Both the position numbers and the translations under genes were made by a program. Positions 30,522-41,465 of a stretch of DNA of 64,000 nucleotides are shown here, one piece after another. Position 1 is the stretch's first letter. Each line of letters opens with the position of its first letter. Below the pieces are notes generated by a model that ran no database searches, was not told the origin of the DNA, and saw nothing but the letters and a program-made list of their open reading frames with translations. The DNA comes from Sycobia sp. Sy_11 (taxonomy: Eukaryota > Arthropoda > Insecta > Hymenoptera > Epichrysomallidae): assembly GCA_018907035.1 (NCBI GenBank), contig JACCIC010000123.1, forward strand, positions 496,001-560,000. The letters are read 5' to 3'.

Positions 30522-30568
30522 ATCCATAAATATTCATTTATCCAAAAAAATTATTATTATTATTATTT

Positions 30569-30854
30569 AATGTATACTTCTTTCACATATTCATCGAATC
30601 TTTGGTATCGTACATTCTTGGTATCATGCCTCCCTTTTCGTCCTCGTTCTGGTTCTGCCTCTCATTTCTGCTGTATGTATTTACACTTCTGAAGCTTAGC
30701 ATTTTCGAGGTAAATATTCGAAACTCAGGCCTTGCTGAGAAAAATATTTACTAAAAGACACTTATGTTTTCATTTTTTACATTGTCAGAGTGGTATTTGT
30801 CTCGTGTTCAGACTATTCTTACACGGATTCGTTTAGATGCGTGAGTAATTTCGA
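30569..30854. other. Spacer between R1-C and element D
   Basis: No gene recognised. Its right end, TGGCGGGCGAAT, is the left copy of element D's target duplication. Confidence 0.6.
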
Positions 30855-32263
30855 TGGCGGGCGAATTTTATTATTATTATTATTATTTATTTAGTTTAAG
30901 GAGTTGGGAATTCCCGACCTCCGGACGCATGGGTAAACCCTTCGAGTCCCTCCCTTAACCAGCAGCCGCTATAAACGGCAGGCCTCCCAGAATGAAATTA
31001 TTCCGGTCGTCATGCTGGATTTAATGTCCTCAACCTCCAAGTAGGCAGCCCCAAAATGTTGCCGCCTTTTCTCAGCTATTATTGGACAGTAGCACAAAAG
31101 ATGTTCGGGGGTTTCATTCTCCGCGTAGCAAAAACGGCAGAAGGGGTCTTTCACGAGACCCATTCTGCACATGTGGGCGTTAGTCTTACCGTTAGGTGTG
31201 AAGATTTTTGCCTTTCTTCTATTGAGGCCAAGGATAACCCTGCTACAATCTTTTATATTATTTGTGGAAGTGAAGGCTTTAATCTGCCTGCACTCTCCAT
31301 TTGTTTCCCATAGTCGGCTATTTTCTTCCGTTATCCACCTCTTTATCTCCCCCTTGATGAGGGTGTTACAGAGTCCTACAGCCGGCTCAGAGCCGCTATA
31401 GGGAGTTCTAACTCCCATTTTGGCAAGGTCATCTGCTACCATGTTCCTTTTAATTCCACAATGGCCCGGTACCCATAGTAGCGTGACCCTTGGATTAGCG
31501 TGACTAGATTGGATCTAGTTGTGTAACTACTTAAAGCTTACAATCCGCCTTTACTGTCTGAGCAGAGGCATATGTGGGTGTCAAGGGCCGCTTCCGCGGC
31601 CATCTCAGCTCCCCGCAGAATTGCCACTAGCTCGGCTTGAAAAACGGTAGGGTATTTCCCCAAAGGGAAACTTGTGCCCTTTCCGTTACTTCTTTGGTAC
31701 ACTCCTGCACCTGCACCCCTTTTACATTTAGAACCATCTGTATACTACAGCTCTTTAATGTTGGGGATGTCTACCAGCCCATTTTCCCATTCATTTCTGG
31801 TCGGGATGCTGACCCTATATTTTTTGTCAAAGAAGAAGCTCCTGTTCGTGACGTCGAGGTTCATTCGCAAAGTCACCTTTTCGTCCAGTCCCCGGGGGAG
31901 CTGGAGTGGCCCCTCTCTGCTTACCTCTTTGAGTGATCTTTTGACTCTGTGGAGGATTTTTGCAGCCGCTCCCGCCAGGTTCAGTTTGAATGGCTCTATT
32001 TCGAGAAGCATGCCCAGCGCCGCAGTAGGTGTACATCTAATCGCTCCGGAGATGCTCCTCACCACCATGCTTCTCAGTCTTTCGAGTGAGTTTCCGGCAG
32101 TCACCAAGGCCGTCCTTTCCCACCAGACAAGAGCCCCGTAGGTTAGTCTGGGTTTCAGGATAACCTCGTATATCCACTTCATAATATCTGGCTTGAGACC
32201 CCACGTCCTGCCTATGGCTCTCCTCACCTGCCACAGACAGGCCGTCAATTTTGGCGGGCGAAT
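30855..32263 (-). mobile_element. Element D: RNase H-bearing non-LTR retrotransposon, 5'-truncated, with target duplication
   Basis: The 12-bp direct repeat TGGCGGGCGAAT occurs at 30855-30866 and 32252-32263. Between them lies a minus-strand element ending in an (AAT)n tail (30868-30890). It covers only the thumb, RNase H and C-terminal finger of an ORF2. RNase H after the RT is typical of I/LOA-type families and separates it from the R1 elements next door. Confidence 0.85.
30969..32248 (-). pseudogene. Element D ORF2: thumb, RNase H and zinc finger
   Basis: Thumb frame (32248-31745): MKWIYEVILKPRLTYGALVWW, then LERLRSMVVRSISGA and TPTAALGMLL (quoted in part), leading to a stop before the RNase H. 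RNase H (about 31740-31430) shows YTDGS, FQAELVAIL and SDSK. It has one internal stop and a one-base shift before PGHCGIKRNMVADDLAK, so all four catalytic acid/His positions can be seen. The last frame (31442-30969) ends with CRFCYAENETPEHLLCYC, a C-x2-C-x7-H-x4-C finger. It is truncated at the 5' end with no start codon of its own. Confidence 0.82.
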
Positions 32264-32600
32264 ACTAAAATGCTCCTTAACAATTTGAATTGTATAAAAC
32301 TGGCCCCTTGTTAATAAGTTATAACTAAAACGCTTATATATAAAACCAAGAATAATTTTTTCTATTGAATCTAAACATCGGATAATTTACAAAATATTAT
32401 TTTAAAATTGAAATTTGTTAAAATAATAAAAAAATAGTTTTTTTAATTATAAATAATTTTTTTTTCATTATAAATAATGTTTTTTTTAATTATAAAAAAT
32501 CGATAATTGCATATACTTAAACTTACACAATATTCAGCTTTAATGTTAGTCTGCTTGTATATTTCAGATTAACAATTCGAGTCTCGTTCTAACTCGTATT
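32264..32600. other. AT-rich spacer
   Basis: Mostly A/T runs; the 5' UTR of element E probably begins in its right part, but I cannot fix the boundary. Confidence 0.5.
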
Positions 32601-32732
32601 GAGAACTGACATGTTTACATATCCCTCCGTAATTATTTATTTTTTGAGACGGTCACAGTGAGAGAATTTTGTTATTCAGTGAAAAGAGTGCAAGTTTATT
32701 CCGCTGCATTACTGTTGCAGTCGAATATCGAA

Positions 32733-33170
32733 ATGGCTCCTTCTGCTGGAGTCAATTCCAGTATCAACCGTACGCAACAAAATTCGCATACCTCACAAAG
32801 TATTTCCCAAACTACGTACGCTACAGTTACAGCAAAAAGGCCAACAAAAGAAGACGCACTAATTATTGAAACAGTCAAAGGCTTGTCCAATAATAATTAC
32901 ATTGACGGCATAGAGAAATTAACCAGTGTAAAAAATATAAGATACGTTTCGAAAATAGCTGGGAATAGAGTTATTATATATTTAAGCACCAAAGATCGTG
33001 TTCAAGCAATAAAAAATAAAGTTTTAAATGTTAAAGATTATGCACTGCCTATTAAGCCCTATGTAAACAGTCATAAGAGAGTGGTTATATCAAACATACA
33101 ACCTATAATTCCAGATAAAATTAACGTTTTAGAACTTGCAAAATTCGGCATAAAACCTGTCTCCTAAAAG
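32733..33170 (+). pseudogene. Element E ORF1, N-terminal part
   Basis: ATG at 32733 (MAPSAGVNSS) starts a clean frame of about 144 codons. It includes YATVTAKRPTKEDALIIE and IRYVSKIAGNRVIIYLS, resembling the RNA-recognition-like region of I-type ORF1. It stops at 33165-33167. The zinc knuckle continues further on: CFICKKL at about 33287-33307, with the H...C half in the next frame (IAKSCP), so a shift splits the finger. The rest, to about 33990, has stops. Confidence 0.7.
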
Positions 33171-33987
33171 ATCTCATGTATTTTCTTTACGGAGGCAATT
33201 TTTCATTAAAAAAGAGTACGAAAAACTTGCAAGTTACATTCGAAAACACAACCTATTGGACTTTCCTTAGCACGGAATTCACTATGTGTTTTATATGTAA
33301 AAAGCTGTCCATATCGCTAAATCATGCCCCACAAATTCAAATTTCACTTTGCAAAAGGTAAAAAATACTGAAATTGCCCGCTCTCCCAAGCAACAAGATA
33401 TTTACGATGTTTTAAATTCTAACAACACTTCAAAAAGGTCTCTCTCTCGAACAAACAGAGAAAATTCTTCAATTATAAATACGACCCGAATTCCACAAAC
33501 CACTCATAATCCATCAAATAGATGAACAACAAATAATGACAAAAGCATTTTAGAGATATGTAATAAAGTCAAAAAAATTAATTTAAAACTCCTAAGTCAA
33601 GAAAAAAGAGAAGGCTTTTGAATGACGACAACACATCAGATACGGAACAGTGTACAAAAACGTGCAAGCAATTCTAGAGGAAACATTATCTCCAGCCACA
33701 ACCATGTTTGATAATGCAAATAATGAAATTCCAATAACTTTCAGTGAATTCTTAGACTTTGTTAAAAAAAAGTTATGAAAAATCATCGAATATTTACGAA
33801 GAGACTCTAAAATTAACAAATAATATGTCGATTATATCGGATATTATTAATATAGTTCACTCTCTCGTCAGTAATAAAACCATTAAATCAAAATTAACAA
33901 GAATAAAAAGTAAATTAGCTGCAGCCAGTAATACCGAAACAAATCCAACGGAGGGAAATGATTCAGAGTCGTCTTCTCTAATATAAA

Positions 33988-34700
33988 TAATGGTTAATAA
34001 CAATATCAAAGTTCTTTTTTGGAATTCAAGAAGTATCGTCAAACGTATAGAAGAACTACATACAATATGATGTCGTATTGATGTTTTTGTTTGTGTGGAA
34101 ACCTGGCTCTCACCTACACAGTGATCTGAATCGAGTCTACAAAATTTCAGGGTATCAAGCGATAATAAAAGACAGATTACATTCTGTTGTTGGAGGTATC
34201 CTGAGTCTAATCAAAAATCATCTGGACGTTACTAAATTAAAAGGCCTAACGAATCTTCAAGAGAAATTGGAATTATTGGCAATTAAAATAAACAATACGA
34301 AGCCTAATATAAATATTATCGCTTGTTACCGCCCACCAGACAAAATTATTACTCAACAAGAATGGAATTCTCTTGAGGATAATATCAAGCCTGGCGAACA
34401 ATCATAATGGGTGACTTCAACGTACACCATCAACTCTGGAGCTGCGCTGTAAACGATACAAACGGTAATCGGATATTAGAAGCTATAGAAAATAAATATT
34501 TATATATACACAACACTTATAAGTTATCTAGAATTAATTTTTTTAGGGGGAAATAAATCTAAGATAGACTTAATAATTCCTTCTCTAAATTTGATAGATA
34601 AGATACGCGTATCGGAGTACGACGAAACGTACGGTTCGAACCACTTCCCAATATTGACAACTATTAATGTATTAAAAAACTTCTATCAAAAAATCCTTTC
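33988..34700 (+). pseudogene. Element E ORF2, endonuclease domain
   Basis: Starts with VLFWNSRSI, then after stops RIDVFVCVETWLSP (catalytic Glu box). A longer frame (34078-34407) has NIIACYRPPDK, and after a shift MGDFNVHHQLWSC. The SDH box is degenerate (YGSNHFPI near 34630-34655). The order and spacing fit an APE-type endonuclease of the I group. Confidence 0.75.
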
Positions 34701-34879
34701 GAATAACATCCAAAAAAACAAATTGGGATAAAGTTTTTACCAGTCTTTAAAATAACAGCCAGTTATTTTTCGAAAATCAATTTTGTAAAGCTTTTTCGAG
34801 CATGAAATACGATTTATTTATGGCTCAGGTCTCGAACGCCATTTTAAACCATACACAAAAAAAAATACCTATCATCAGT

Positions 34880-36222
34880 ATAAATTCAAACCTAAAAACC
34901 CTGTAGCATGGTGGGATCCAGAATGCGATAGACTGATTGGTCAAAGAAAAGCTGCCTTAAAAAAGTGGGAATATTCTAAAAAAAACTCTCTGATTATATA
35001 GAATATAAAAAGAAAGTTGCGCTGACTAAAAAAAGTAATAAAGAAAAAAGAGCATTTTCAAAAATTCGCTGAAAGCATCAATATCAGCACGAGGAGAGCT
35101 TATGTATGGCATACACTTCAAACATTAAAATACAAGTAGGTGCATGCACCTTCTTCTATAGTTTAATAATGAAATAATAATAATAAACTAAAAATAATAA
35201 AAATGTTTAATAATGAAAAAATTGAGGCTACTGTTAATAAAATCAATCCTTCGTGGATCTCAGGAAATCCAATCTGTTTTTTTGTTACTTTGCCAAAATA
35301 ATGGATAATCTTCCAAACAGTGCCGCAGTATCCATATATGCGGACGAAATTCTAGTCACAATCAAACGGAAATCGATAAAATCGCGTGTTTCTCTAATGG
35401 AAAAATCAGTTAACATGATAAAAAAACTTAGAAAGTATTGGTCTCGAACTATCTCCTCTAAAAACTATACTTACTAATTTTAATAAATTAGTAGTAATAC
35501 CAGGTAAAACCAACATTAAAATAGACAATGTCACTGTAAAATCTAGTGTATATGTTAAATATCTTGGAGTAGCTTTCGATTATAATCTTTCTTTCGGTCA
35601 ACACATCAAGGCCGTTATAAATAAATGCACCAAAGCGTTGAACTTCATAAAGTTTTTGAGAGCGGTTGAGTGGGATGCCGATCCAAGAATGCTATTCCTT
35701 ATTTATAAGAGTTATATCAGATCTATCATTGATTATGCATACTTTATCTACCTCTGCAATGCCACAAACCTAAAAGAAATAGAAACTGTACAGTTTTCGG
35801 CAATTAGACTAGCATTAGGAAATAGGACAAGCACTCTCACTAACACACTGCTGGCAGAATCAACATTAATTTATATACAAGACCGATCCAAATACATGTG
35901 TTTAAATTTTTTTACTAAAACAATAACAAACGAAAGTCTGTTAGTAGACAGATCTATTAAAAAACTTCTATCAAACCCCAACATATTGTCCAAAAGAATT
36001 ATATTTAATTGCATCAAAGAGATAAGTAAATTAAATGACCTAGTTGAATGTAACAAACATTGTAATATGTATTTAACACGTTATGAAACTCTGTTCACTC
36101 TAATCGACGTTAACATACAGTTTGGAGCAAACTTACATCAAATAACAAATCCGAACACAATTATAACGAACTTATCACAAGAGAAAATGCTACAGGAATT
36201 TATACAGATGCGAGTAAAATAA
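34880..36222 (+). pseudogene. Element E ORF2, connector, RT remnant and thumb
   Basis: Connector motif AWWDPECDRLIGQRKAALKK at about 34910-34970. Most of the RT is missing. The active-site region reads SIYADEILVTI (35328-35360), YADE in place of YADD. VKYLGVAFDYNLS follows at about 35548-35592. The thumb frame 35638-36222 is open for 194 codons (LIYKSYIRSIIDYAYF, IRLALGNRTSTLTNTLLAES). A shift at about 36195 leads into the RNase H. Confidence 0.75.
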
Positions 36223-36659
36223 TAAACAACTCCGTGGGCGTAGCCTGTATTTGCGAAACTCTAAATATCAAAATCAAAAAAAGTTTAAATAATCGAATAT
36301 CTATCTTTACAGCTAAATGCATCGCGCTTAACGTAGCCTTAGATGTTGCATTACAAAACAATCTCTGTAACGTTATTGTTTTCACGAATTCTCTCAGTGT
36401 TTTGCAAAGCCTTCACTTACTCAATTTTAACATAAAAACGACCTCGTATATTTATAAATTAAAAGAAAAAGTTTTAACTTTATCAAAAAAAAACAAAATC
36501 AGTTTTATCTGCATACCGGCCCACATGGGAATCCGTGAAAATGAAAATGCTGATTCCCTCGCCAAAGTAGCTACCACTAAAATGACTGGTGAAAATGTTT
36601 TCATTCCTTTTACTGATTTACCAAATCATTTTAAAGATACTATGATAGAAAAATGGTAA
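36190..36659 (+). pseudogene. Element E RNase H domain
   Basis: Starts with IYTDASK (catalytic Asp present) and ends with IPAHMGIRENENADSLAK. The second catalytic Glu is Lys (FTAKCIAL, where the family usually has TAEC) and the third Asp is Asn (VFTNSLS for FTDSLS). Both can be explained by single G-to-A changes. The frame 36234-36659 is otherwise open to a TAA. It would be inactive. Confidence 0.78.
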
Positions 36660-36897
36660 CAAGCAGACAAAGTAATTCAATATTTTCAATACTATGAATA
36701 CAAACACCAATATATCATGATTTCAAAAATATAATTGGGCCACGTCCAACAATTTATAATAAATTATACAATTTTTTCAAATAATGTAATTTATCTATCT
36801 AATATTGTTTCAAAATTATATATCTTGTAAATATTCTATGTAGTTAAATAACCTTCACTGGAGATTAATAAAACTTAATAAATAAATAAATAAAAAA

Positions 36898-37182
36898 AAA
36901 GGGTTTCGAGATTTTCAAATAATTATTGTGTCATTATAGAATAATTATATTCCCTCTAATAATGCTCAATAGAAAGCTATTGCATTATATTACAATTCAA
37001 AAAAAGTTTTAAAAACTTCTCTTATACTAAAGTCATTAAGCAGTGAATTTTTTGACCTTTGTTTACATTATCTTTTTAGTTAATTAATTTTGTCCATCCG
37101 GTAAAGACTCACTAGATTTGCGTAATTTTCGGCAGTAACTAACTAAATTAAGTGGACCGATAGCGACTCGAAGGTGAGTTTG

Positions 37183-37185
<3 letters not shown>
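36898..37185. other. AT-rich spacer
   Basis: Nothing recognised. Confidence 0.5.
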
Positions 37186-37236
<51 letters not shown>

Positions 37237-37241
37237 AGGTG
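37186..37241. repeat. (TA)n(GT)n compound microsatellite at the 3' end of element G
   Basis: About 33 bp of TA, then (GT)8 and AGGTG, directly followed by the T run that is element G's poly(A) in minus orientation. Confidence 0.9.
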
Positions 37242-37261
37242 TTTTTTTTTTTTTTTTTTTA

Positions 37262-39973
37262 TTAGGCGTAGGACCTAAAACAACCATGTCCAGTCAGCAA
37301 CTGGGTTAGGTGAAAACCTAATTCCCCGTGTTTCCTGCTGATCCATCTGTGTATGTCTGGAAGGATACGATAAGTCCATCGGCCTTTGCTAGAATCGGTC
37401 CATCGTTTTTGCCATATTTCTATAGAACGATGACGTTCCACGTTTTTAGCACCTTGTAGAGAATCCACTGCGGCCTTACATATGTTGTGCAGCCTAGCCA
37501 GTTCATCTGCAGCTAAATCGAAAGGAAGAATTCCGGCAAGTACCTCAGCAGAGTCGGTGGATACCGTCCTGTAACCACTAATAATACGTATACAGGAGCG
37601 AGGACGGGTCGCAATGGCCAGCTCACAATACTATTTAATTCCGCATGCATGATGCCAGATTGGTACTGCATACATGCTGACAGAATTAACAACATAAGCT
37701 AATAGTTTCCTCTGGGGTGGACGTGGGCCACCAATGTTAGGCATGAGCCGACACAAGGCAGCTGAAACTCGTTGCGCTTTTTCGACAGATATCTTTAGAT
37801 GCTCTTTGAAGTTTAACCTGGCATCAAGCTGTACACCCAAGTATCGTAAAGATGGCGCAGAACTAATGCGGCAGCTACCAACTTTAAGAGTAATACTATC
37901 TACCTTCTTACGACTGCTGACAAGAACTACTTCTGTCTTGTGCTCCGCTAATTGTAGACCAGCCGACTTAATCCATCTACTGATGTTGCTGATTGCCTCA
38001 TTGGCATTTTCAGTAAGTTCATCAAGGGTCTTAGCCGTCACTACTAGAGCGATATCGTCGGCGTACCCTACTGTTATTGAACCAGGCGGTTGTGGAATCC
38101 TCAACACGCCATCATTCATAATATTCCACAATATAGGTCTCATAACTGAGCCCTGGGGGACTCCCGCAGTAACCTTATGCGATACAATGCCTTCATCCGT
38201 TCGGTATAATATTATCCTATTCTCAAAGTAGCTGGCCACGACATTCTGTAAATAACCAGGTAATCCGAACTCTTTAAGAGAATTCATAATAGAAGACCAG
38301 CACGCTGAATTAAAGGCATTCTTGACATCTAGAGCGACAATGGCACAATACTGTTTAGTGCCACCTTTCCATCTCTTACAACTGATTGCATTTCTTGCGG
38401 TACACACTACCAGTTTAATGGCATCGACTGTTAATTTTGATTTCTGAAATCCAAATTGACGTGAGGATAAGCCATGCAATCCTTCAGTGAATGCTTCCAG
38501 TCGGCTACATATTATTTTTTCAAATATTTTACCTACCGTGTCGAGCATACACAATGACCTGTATGATGAAGGATCATCAAGTGGCTTATTGCCCTTATGT
38601 AACAGGACTAACCTTTGAGTTTTCCAGCAATCAGGAAAAATACCCTCAAGACAAGCATTATATACTTTTAGAAATATAGCTGGATTCTTCTGTATCGCCA
38701 ACTTAACTGCCGCATTAGGGATACCATCAGGGCCAGGGGCAGCATTGTCTCTAGTCTTAGCGTAAGCATTATGTAGCTCCATTTCTGTTATAGGAGGTAT
38801 ATCGTCCGAGTGTTGCGTGCGCAGTACAGTCCCATAGATGTCATTGGGAAAGAGAGCGGAAACAATCTTATCAATCAATACCGTGCTAGTGGGTTGTATT
38901 GGTGCCCTACTCAATCGTGCCATGACTGTTTTGTATGGTCGTCCCCATAAGTCATTGTTGGCCTCTGCACACAGTTCAAGCCAGCATCGACGCTTACTTG
39001 CCTTAATGGCCTTGACAAGCGCTCTCTGTGCTTCTTTAAATAAACTATTAATCGTATCACGATGGGTGCGGGCTCTTTGGGCAAGTCTATGTGCGCGATG
39101 ACATTGTTTGCGCAATTCTGCAATTTCATTTGTCCACCAGTAGACAGATTGACGATGTTTAAATCCGCTCTTAGTCCTAGTCATCGATGCATCACATGCT
39201 TCAGAGATATGCTTCATGAGTGCATTTGCCAGATGGCCTGGTGCACCATATTCTAAACGCTCTTCTGATATTATAGTGGCGAACACTTCACAGTCTAGCG
39301 ATCTGATGTTCCATTTCCGTGTGGGCATCCACTCATTGCACTTGTTCTTTACTTTCTTCTCTGCAATCTCATACAAGATCGCCCTGTGATCACTGTGGGT
39401 GTAAAGGTCGCTTACTCTCCAATTAAGGATCCGCTGAATCAAGTCATCACTGGCGAATGTTACATCAATGACTGATTGTTTATCATCCCTAATGAAAGTG
39501 GATTCAGATCCCTTATTAATCACGTGGAGTTGAAGAGAATTAAGGCCATCAAGCAGCATACTACCTCTGTTATTTGTTGAAACGCTTCCCCAGGCTGTGG
39601 ACCACGCGTTAAACTCGCCACCGATTAATAATGGTTTCTTGTCCATGGCTTCATCAACTAATTTAGCTACGAGGATTTCAAACTGCTTGTCCGTCAAGCT
39701 TGGAGGAGCATATACACTAAAGACGTATATTTCTTGTATTTTAGCCCAGGATATCAATTCGCTCCGATGACTTGACTGCTTTAGTACCTGCCTATTTTGA
39801 CCAATCCAGAGGGCAGCTCTATTGCTTGTGTCACTTATCCAACGCTGTGGTCTGACCCTGTCACAATATGGTTCGGAGATTACAGCAATGTCTATTCTTA
39901 GCTCCTTTATTGTCTGTTTCAGCAGGTCATGAGCTGCTACGCAATAGTTGGTATTCAGTTGGAGTATTCTCAT
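37262..39973 (-). pseudogene. Element G ORF2: endonuclease and RT, one internal stop
   Basis: ATG 39973 (MRILQLNTNY) opens a 780-residue frame to TAG 37631-37633. The same frame continues cleanly to 37262, so a single nonsense change interrupts about 900 codons. The endonuclease has EPYCDR, GGEFNAW (about residues 118-124; Glu where GGDFNAW is usual) and THSDHRAI. The RT has DDPSSYRSLCMLDTVGKIFEK, VALDVKNAFNSACW, GVPQGSVM and intact YADD (about 637-640). The thumb has LRYLGVQLDARLN. It ends with RKHGELGFHLTQLLTGHG and FRSYA-stop; the C-terminal zinc finger is absent. The first quoted RT motif is shortened. Confidence 0.85.
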
Positions 39974-39986
39974 GTTTTATGTCTGT

Positions 39987-41069
39987 TTAAAAACTCCACG
40001 GTAATCGGGCACTTATAGCTGTACGCTGGATGGTTAATCTCCTTTTTTCCTTCGCATTTACAGAGTAAACAACAGGGCCGTTTACACACAGCTTGCATAG
40101 ATGGTCTTTTCCACCGCAGTGCCTGCAAAGTTTAGTTCTGTCAGGGCCCGAGCACACGGACGCTAAATGGCCAATCTGCCAACACCTGAAGCAGCGCTTT
40201 ATTTCTGTTTTTTTCGAACTCTGCAGCTGACCCATCCGATGCGAACATACCCTGCACGTAGTAACTCAGCTGCGTGGCTATATGGTACAGACACCACCGC
40301 CGTCTGAGTACCCCCATAAGCTTGCCGCAAGAAACGAGCAATTAGTAGGTTAGCTTCCTTTAGCTCGAGGTGTGTTCTCAGAGCCTCTAATACTTCATCC
40401 TTTGAAGTGACCTCATCTATATCTTTAATCTCCAATGTAATGACATTAGTCAGGACCGAAGTGGATGCGCTATGGCCAACCTTAGATTCAACAATGCGTG
40501 CCAACGCATGTGCATCTTTGGCTGTCCGTTCCAACTGAAGTACAAGGGCACCGCTTGCATTTCTGCGTATCCTGTTAACCTCATTCTTGACATGAGATAA
40601 CTCCGGGTCATTCTTTATTTGACGCAGTACCTCCGCGTATATAACTCCTTCATTGGCCTTAATCCATGGAGTTAGGCCTATTTCGTCCACTAAGCCTGCG
40701 TGTACTAGATAATTCTTTATCTTTGCCTTTGGGCTTCTTACGCTTGATGGTCTGCCATTGATTTTCTTTGGCTTCAGACTTGCCTGCAGGTACTCCGACC
40801 GACTCTAGTGGTCTCCTAGAGCCCAATGATGGTTCTTTCGTCCTTTTGCCACCTATGGTTTTAGGAGTGGAAACCATCGCTTCTGCTGCACTTCGTTTGG
40901 TGTCAGAGCGTAGACTCGGCGTAGTCTGAGTCACCACTTCATGTGTACCAGGACGTTGATACTGTAATAGATCATCCTCTGCCATACTAATGCATTTATA
41001 TGAGGCATTAATGGAACGAGCAAGATCCTTAATGGTCTTGTGCACGTTATGCCTATCTTTGACAAAGTC

Positions 41070-41071
<2 letters not shown>
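39987..41071 (-). pseudogene. Element G ORF1 (gag-like), truncated and frameshifted
   Basis: Three overlapping frames (41071-40659, 40690-40199, 40235-39987) give a basic N-terminal part, an R1 ORF1 middle region (VLRQIKNDPELSHVKNEV, ALVLQLERTAKDAHALARIV) and a zinc-knuckle tail (CFRCWQIGHLASVC, then CRHCGGKDHLCKLC). Shifts lie near 40680 and in a T/A run near 40207. It stops 13 bases before the ORF2 ATG. The 5' end is cut by the (AC)n tract, so the true start is missing. Confidence 0.8.

Positions 41072-41147
<76 letters not shown>
41072..41147. repeat. (GT)n microsatellite at the 5' end of element G
   Basis: About 37 GT units, directly adjoining ORF1 coding sequence of element G. Confidence 0.95.
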
Positions 41148-41458
41148 TGTATTACTATATGTATATACTATGTGCGGCTGTATCTATTATTACAATATTA
41201 TAATGTTTGTAATACACTCTTGTACTACAGATCATAATGTCGTGTACGAGCGATAGAAGCAGATGTCCAGGACTGTCGGGACGACTTCCAGAGGGAGTTT
41301 CATGTTCGGACGGTAGCATACAATATTCAGATGTCTATCGACGACTTTCGCGGGGAGTTTCGTATATTATTTAAAAATCAGATCTTATATGTCTAAAAAT
41401 GTTTGATATTAAAAAAAAATACTATAATAAAATATTCTTCAAAAATATACCAGTATAA
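41148..41458 (+). repeat. 300-bp dispersed repeat, copy 1
   Basis: Direct repeat of 48768-49068 with few differences, starting TGTATTACTATATGTATATA and ending near AAAATATTCTTCAA. It includes two diverged units of the 60-bp minisatellite (AGATGTCCAGGACTGTCGGG and AGATGTCTATCGACGACTTT). No known element motif. Confidence 0.9.
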
Positions 41459-41465
41459 TTAGCTA

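Larger units (their letters stand above)
28030..30568 (+). mobile_element. R1-C: 5'-truncated R1-clade retrotransposon
   Basis: It begins inside the endonuclease directly after the (ATT)n tail of R1-B (LEWGEHLPDS in a frame at about 28048-28080). It ends with a 3' UTR closely related to that of R1-B, the palindrome at 30502-30521, a short A run and an (ATT)n tail at 30549-30568. It therefore sits head to tail with R1-B at a tail repeat. Confidence 0.82.
32600..36897 (+). mobile_element. Element E: I-like non-LTR retrotransposon, decayed
   Basis: In order: ORF1 with a zinc-knuckle remnant, an APE endonuclease, a connecting segment, a largely deleted RT, a thumb, an RNase H, and a 3' end in TAAATAAATAAAT-like units followed by A's (36880-36897). 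It is AT-rich, unlike R1-A. Multiple stops and frameshifts are present in every domain. A second, older copy of the same family lies on the minus strand at 57590-59250. The 5' boundary is estimated. Confidence 0.8.
37242..41071 (-). mobile_element. Element G: R1-clade retrotransposon between (AC)n tracts
   Basis: Minus-strand element: ORF1 remains, a nearly open ORF2 and a 19-base poly(A), with (AC)n DNA on both sides (41072-41147 and 37221-37236 as GT). The 5' end is inside ORF1 and the 3' end inside ORF2, so neither UTR is present. R1-clade families specialised on (AC)n or (ACAY)n repeats, such as Mino and Waldo, are known. Placing G with them is inference. Confidence 0.8.
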
